From NCBI GenBank assembly GCA_964242735.1, contig CAXTAK010000001.1:62001-126000 (forward strand): DNA of 64,000 nucleotides. The letters run 5' to 3'. Position numbers and translations under genes: made by a program. Position 1 is the first letter of the stretch. Every line of letters begins with the position of its first letter. Shown here piece by piece: positions 61,398-64,000 of the stretch. The notes under the pieces were generated by a model that did no database searches, had not been told where the DNA came from, and saw only the letters and a program-made list of their open reading frames with translations. The DNA comes from CADCUY01 sp964242735. Its GTDB lineage: Bacteria; Actinomycetota; Actinomycetes; Actinomycetales; Quadrisphaeraceae.

Positions 61398-61695
61398 GAT
61401 CCGGCGCTTCCGCCAGCTGCAGCGGGGAACCCACGGCATCTCCCAGCGGATGCTCATCCTCACCGTGCGCCGCCTCGAGCGCGACGGCCTTGTCGAGCGG
61501 ACCGTCTACCCCACCGTGCCAGCGGCGGTGACGTACGAACTGACCGAGCACGGCGCGAGCTCGACCGTGCTGGTCGAGCAGCTGGCGGACTGGTCACTCG
61601 CGCACGAGGACGCCATCGCCGCGTCCCGGCGCCTGTGGGACACCACCATCCCGATCTCCGTCGTCACCCGAGGACCTGTCGTCTGGCTCGGATGA
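61384..61695 (+). pseudogene. Remnant of HxlR-type transcriptional regulator
   Basis: A 103-codon frame from GTG 61384 reads RRFRQLQRGTHGISQRMLIL, VRRLERDGLVERTVYPTVPA and YELTEHGASSTVLVEQLADW, the C-terminal two-thirds of the HxlR winged helix. The N-terminal part with the first helix is missing. The frame overlaps the start of the divergent NmrA remnant by 14 bp, so a deletion seems to have removed the intergenic region and the HxlR 5' end. Confidence 0.6.
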
Positions 61696-61729
61696 TCTGC
61701 AGGACGGATCGGAGCGGCACCTGGGAGTG

Positions 61730-62082
61730 GTGACGCGCGGTGAGCTGTGGTGGGTCGCGGCGACCCCGTCGGCTTCGCGCCGGGCTACCGGCGGCCGGCC
61801 GTGATCGTGTCCTTCGACCGGTTCGACCGGTTCGACCGGTTCGACCGGTTCGACCGGTTCCGCCTCGCCACCGTCGTCGTCGCAGCCATCACCTCGAACA
61901 CTCGTCTCGCGAGCGCGCCCGGCAACGTCTCGCTCCCAGAAGGGCTGCTGCCCGGACCGTCCGCGGTGGACGTGACCCAGCTGCTGGCGATCGACCGCCG
62001 GGTGCTCGACAGCCAGATCGGCACGCTGCCGTCCATCGAGCTGCACGACCTGGACCAGGGACTGCGGCTGGTCCTGGACCTG
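61730..62082 (+). pseudogene. Broken MazF-like toxin with 9-bp repeat expansion
   Basis: From GTG 61730 the frame reads VTRGELWWVAATPSASR, the MazF N-terminus. A frameshift then leads to GYRRPAVIVS, five copies of FDR, then RLATVVVAAITSNTRLASAP, GNVSLPEG, VDVTQLLAIDRRVLDSQIG and LRLVLDL. The DRF repeat lies where MazF has a short loop (SSDRFNRSRL-like). No stop follows at the normal end. No intact antitoxin gene is seen upstream. Confidence 0.65.
61813..61860 (+). repeat. TTCGACCGG x5 tandem repeat inside mazF remnant
   Basis: Five perfect copies of the 9-bp unit TTCGACCGG (61813-61857) followed by TTC. It encodes repeated Phe-Asp-Arg without shifting the frame. Confidence 0.9.
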
Positions 62083-62149
62083 CAGGTCGTCCGCGACCCC
62101 TGTCACCGAGCGCCCCTGCACCTCTGGCGCCTCGGTAGCCTCACCCGCG

Positions 62150-63061
62150 ATGGACGCCACCCCCTTCGGCGCCCGGCTCGCCGCGGCCGTCGAGCAGCGC
62201 GGCCCGCTGTGCGCCGGCATCGACCCCCACCCCGCGCTGCTGCGCGCCTGGGACTGCGACGACGACGCCGCGGGTCTGGAGCGCTTCGCCCTCACGGCGC
62301 TGGAGGGCTTCGCCGGCGCGGTGGCCGCGGTCAAGCCGCAAGCGGCGTTCTTCGAGCGGCACGGATCCGCGGGCGTCGCGGTCCTGGAGCGGGTGGTGAC
62401 CGCTGCGCGCGAGGCGGGGGTGCTGTGCGTCGTCGACGCCAAGCGCGGTGACATCGGCTCCACGATGGCCGCGTACGCCACCGCCTACGCCGGTGACGGC
62501 TCACCGCTGGCCGGCGACGCGGTCACCGCCACCGCCTACCTCGGGCTGGGCGCGCTCGACCCGCTGCTCGACCTCGCCGCCGCCACCGGCCGGGGGGTCT
62601 TCGTGCTCGCCCTGACGTCGAACCCCGAGGGCGCCGCCGTGCAGCACGCGATCAGCCCCGGCAGCGGGCGCAGCGTCGCCGGTGACATCGCCGCCGGGGT
62701 CGCCGAGCGCAACGCCGCCCTGCTCGCCGGGGGCGGCGCCGCCCCAGCCGACGAGCGCGGCGCCAGAGGCGGCGCACCGCTGGGCCCGCTCGGCCTCGTG
62801 GTCGGCGCCACGGTCGGGGACGCCCCGACCCGCCTCGGCATCGACCTGGCCGTCGACGGGCCCCTGCTGGCCCCGGGACTCGGCGCCCAGGGCGCCACCC
62901 CCGACGCCCTCGCCGCCGTCTTCCCCCCTCACGTGCGCGCCAGCGGGGCGGTGCTGCCCGCGATGGGCCGCGAGCTGCTCACCGCCGGCCCGGCGCCCGC
63001 CGCCCTGCGGGACGCCGCCCGCCGCGCCGCCGACGACTGCCGTGCCGCCCTGGCCCGCTGA
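62150..63061 (+). CDS. pyrF: Orotidine 5'-phosphate decarboxylase (type 2)
   Basis: 303 residues from ATG 62150. Type 2 OMP decarboxylase: PLCAGIDPHPALLRAW, VKPQAAFFERHGSAG, VDAKRGDIGSTMAAYA (catalytic Lys/Asp), FVLALTSNPEGAAVQ, LGLVVGATVGDAP, LAPGLGAQGATPDAL. It makes UMP. It restarts the pyr gene order after the 2.4-kb insert. TGATG overlap with pyrD. Confidence 0.94.
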   Translation: MDATPFGARLAAAVEQRGPLCAGIDPHPALLRAWDCDDDAAGLERFALTALEGFAGAVAAVKPQAAFFERHGSAGVAVLERVVTAAREAGVLCVVDAKRGDIGSTMAAYATAYAGDGSPLAGDAVTATAYLGLGALDPLLDLAAATGRGVFVLALTSNPEGAAVQHAISPGSGRSVAGDIAAGVAERNAALLAGGGAAPADERGARGGAPLGPLGLVVGATVGDAPTRLGIDLAVDGPLLAPGLGAQGATPDALAAVFPPHVRASGAVLPAMGRELLTAGPAPAALRDAARRAADDCRAALAR

Positions 63062-64000
63062 TGACCCACCGGCTGCTGTTCCCCCTGGTCCTGACCGCCT
63101 ACCGGCTCCTGTTCCACCTGGTGCTGCGGCGCATCGACCCCGAGCGCGCGCACCACCTCGGCTTCGGCGCCATCCGCCTCGCCGCCCGCGTGCCGGGGCT
63201 CGCCGCGGTGCTGCGCACCCTGCTGGCCCCACCGGTCGGGGGCGCCGCAGTCGTCGCAGGGGTGCGCTTCCCCGGTCGCTTCGGGCTCGCCGCCGGCTTC
63301 GACAAGGAGGCCGTGGGCGTCGCGGCGCTGACGGTGCTCGGCTTCGCCTTCGTCGAGGTCGGCACCATCACCGCCCACCCCCAGCCCGGCAACCCGCGAC
63401 CCCGGCTGTGGCGGGTGACGCCGGTGCGCGGGCTGCGCAACGCCCTGGGCTTCAACAACGCCGGCGCGCAGGCTGTCGCGGCCCGCCTCGCGGCCCTGCG
63501 CGCCACCGACCGCGGCCGCGACCTCGTCGTCGGGGTGAACATCGGGAAGTCGAAGGTCACCCCGCCGGAGCACGCGGCGGAGGACTACGCCGCCACCGCC
63601 ACCGCCCTGGCGCCCCACGCCGACTACCTCGTCGTCAACGTCTCCTCCCCGAACACCCCCGGCCTGCGCGACCTGCAGGCGGTGGCTCTGCTGCGCCCGG
63701 TGCTCACCGCCGTGGCGGCCGCGGTGGCCGCCGCCGCCCCGACCGCCACGCCACCGCTGCTGGTCAAGATCTCCCCGGACCTCACCGACGCCGACGTGGA
63801 CGCCGTCGCCGACCTGGTCCTCGAACTCGGGCTCGCCGGGGTGGTCGCCGTGAACACCACCACCGCCCACGACCTCGGGGCCGGTGGCCTGTCGGGGCCG
63901 CCGCTCCGCCCCCGGGGGCTGGACGTCGTGGCGCGCCTGCGCGCGCGCCTCGGGCCCGACCTCGCCGTGGTGGGCGTCGGCGGCGTCTCGACCCCGGCCG
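63061..64000 (+). CDS. pyrD: Dihydroorotate dehydrogenase (class 2), partial
   Basis: ATG 63061 overlaps the pyrF stop; 313 codons are visible and the gene runs off the window. Class 2 features: N-terminal hydrophobic helix (LLFPLVLTAYRLLFHLVLRR) for membrane and quinone, RFGLAAGFDKEAVGV, FVEVGTITAHPQPGNPRPRL, LGFNNAGAQAVA, VGVNIGKSK, YLVVNVSSPNTPGLRDLQ (Ser base), LLVKISPDLTDADV and VAVNTTT. Uses menaquinone as acceptor. Confidence 0.94.
   Translation, partial: MTHRLLFPLVLTAYRLLFHLVLRRIDPERAHHLGFGAIRLAARVPGLAAVLRTLLAPPVGGAAVVAGVRFPGRFGLAAGFDKEAVGVAALTVLGFAFVEVGTITAHPQPGNPRPRLWRVTPVRGLRNALGFNNAGAQAVAARLAALRATDRGRDLVVGVNIGKSKVTPPEHAAEDYAATATALAPHADYLVVNVSSPNTPGLRDLQAVALLRPVLTAVAAAVAAAAPTATPPLLVKISPDLTDADVDAVADLVLELGLAGVVAVNTTTAHDLGAGGLSGPPLRPRGLDVVARLRARLGPDLAVVGVGGVSTPA

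Overview
The window is very high-GC DNA with GTG/TTG starts, 1-4 nt GTGA and TGATG gene overlaps, and an actinobacterial backbone: rarA, rpsD, alaS-ruvX-mltG-aroE, aroC-aroK, aroB, efp-nusB, bldD and pyrR-pyrB-pyrC-carA-carB-pyrF-pyrD. A BldD with the cyclic-di-GMP signature, a monoderm-style type IV pilus operon and sigma28/WhiG-like promoters suggest a motile, developmentally complex actinomycete, probably of the Kineosporiales (Kineococcus/Quadrisphaera-like). The order is an inference. A run of 100 Ns at 53235-53334 shows that this is a draft scaffold.

Region 1 (1-10.8 kb) is the most unusual part: a probable peptide-secretion cluster I do not recognise. It has five small genes with good ribosome-binding sites. 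Two are paralogous cysteine-containing peptides with identical C-termini; three are short, Cys-free and mostly acidic. With them are an ABC exporter whose C39-type domain has lost its catalytic Cys and His, a membrane-anchored HlyD-like partner, an HTTM/alpha-beta-hydrolase fusion and two translationally coupled BTAD (SARP/AfsR-type) regulators that each carry a degenerate nucleotide-cyclase domain. Upstream of four peptide transcription units lies a pair of TAAYGSS direct repeats 21-22 bp apart, at a nearly fixed distance from the start codon in three cases. This suggests one regulon controlled by the BTAD proteins.

Region 2 (11-20.5 kb) holds a MoxR-type AAA ATPase/VWA pair, a frameshifted secreted-protein gene, a damaged VapBC-like pair, an MMPL exporter, RarA and ribosomal protein S4. 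Region 3 (20.5-29.1 kb) has three LuxR-type regulators inserted before the conserved DUF948-DUF6167-alaS-ruvX-mltG-aroE block. Region 4 (29.2-39.2 kb) is a type IV pilus locus (pilT, pilC, pilA, minor pilins, pilD, pilM, pilN, pilO, pilP-like) in three units, each headed by a TCAA-N15/16-GCCGATGC-like promoter; pilB is absent.

Region 5 (39.2-51.2 kb) is shikimate and translation housekeeping: aroC-aroK, then a P450, a nagB remnant, a GH3 hexosaminidase, DUF3616, a short DUF5701 gene and nagA, then aroB, a membrane protein, an intact VapBC pair, efp, nusB and bldD. Region 6 (51.5-64 kb) is the pyrimidine operon. It has a PyrR-binding RNA hairpin over the pyrR ribosome-binding site and an unresolved 33-bp tandem repeat at the pyrB/pyrC junction. 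It is interrupted between carB and pyrF by about 2.4 kb of decaying genes: a Uma2 nuclease, an internally deleted AAC(2') acetyltransferase, fused remnants of an HxlR/NmrA pair, and a broken mazF with a 9-bp repeat expansion.

Two loci (mltG/aroE and pyrB/pyrC) carry related 32/33-bp tandem repeats containing start/stop overlaps. They resemble mycobacterial MIRU elements in organisation.
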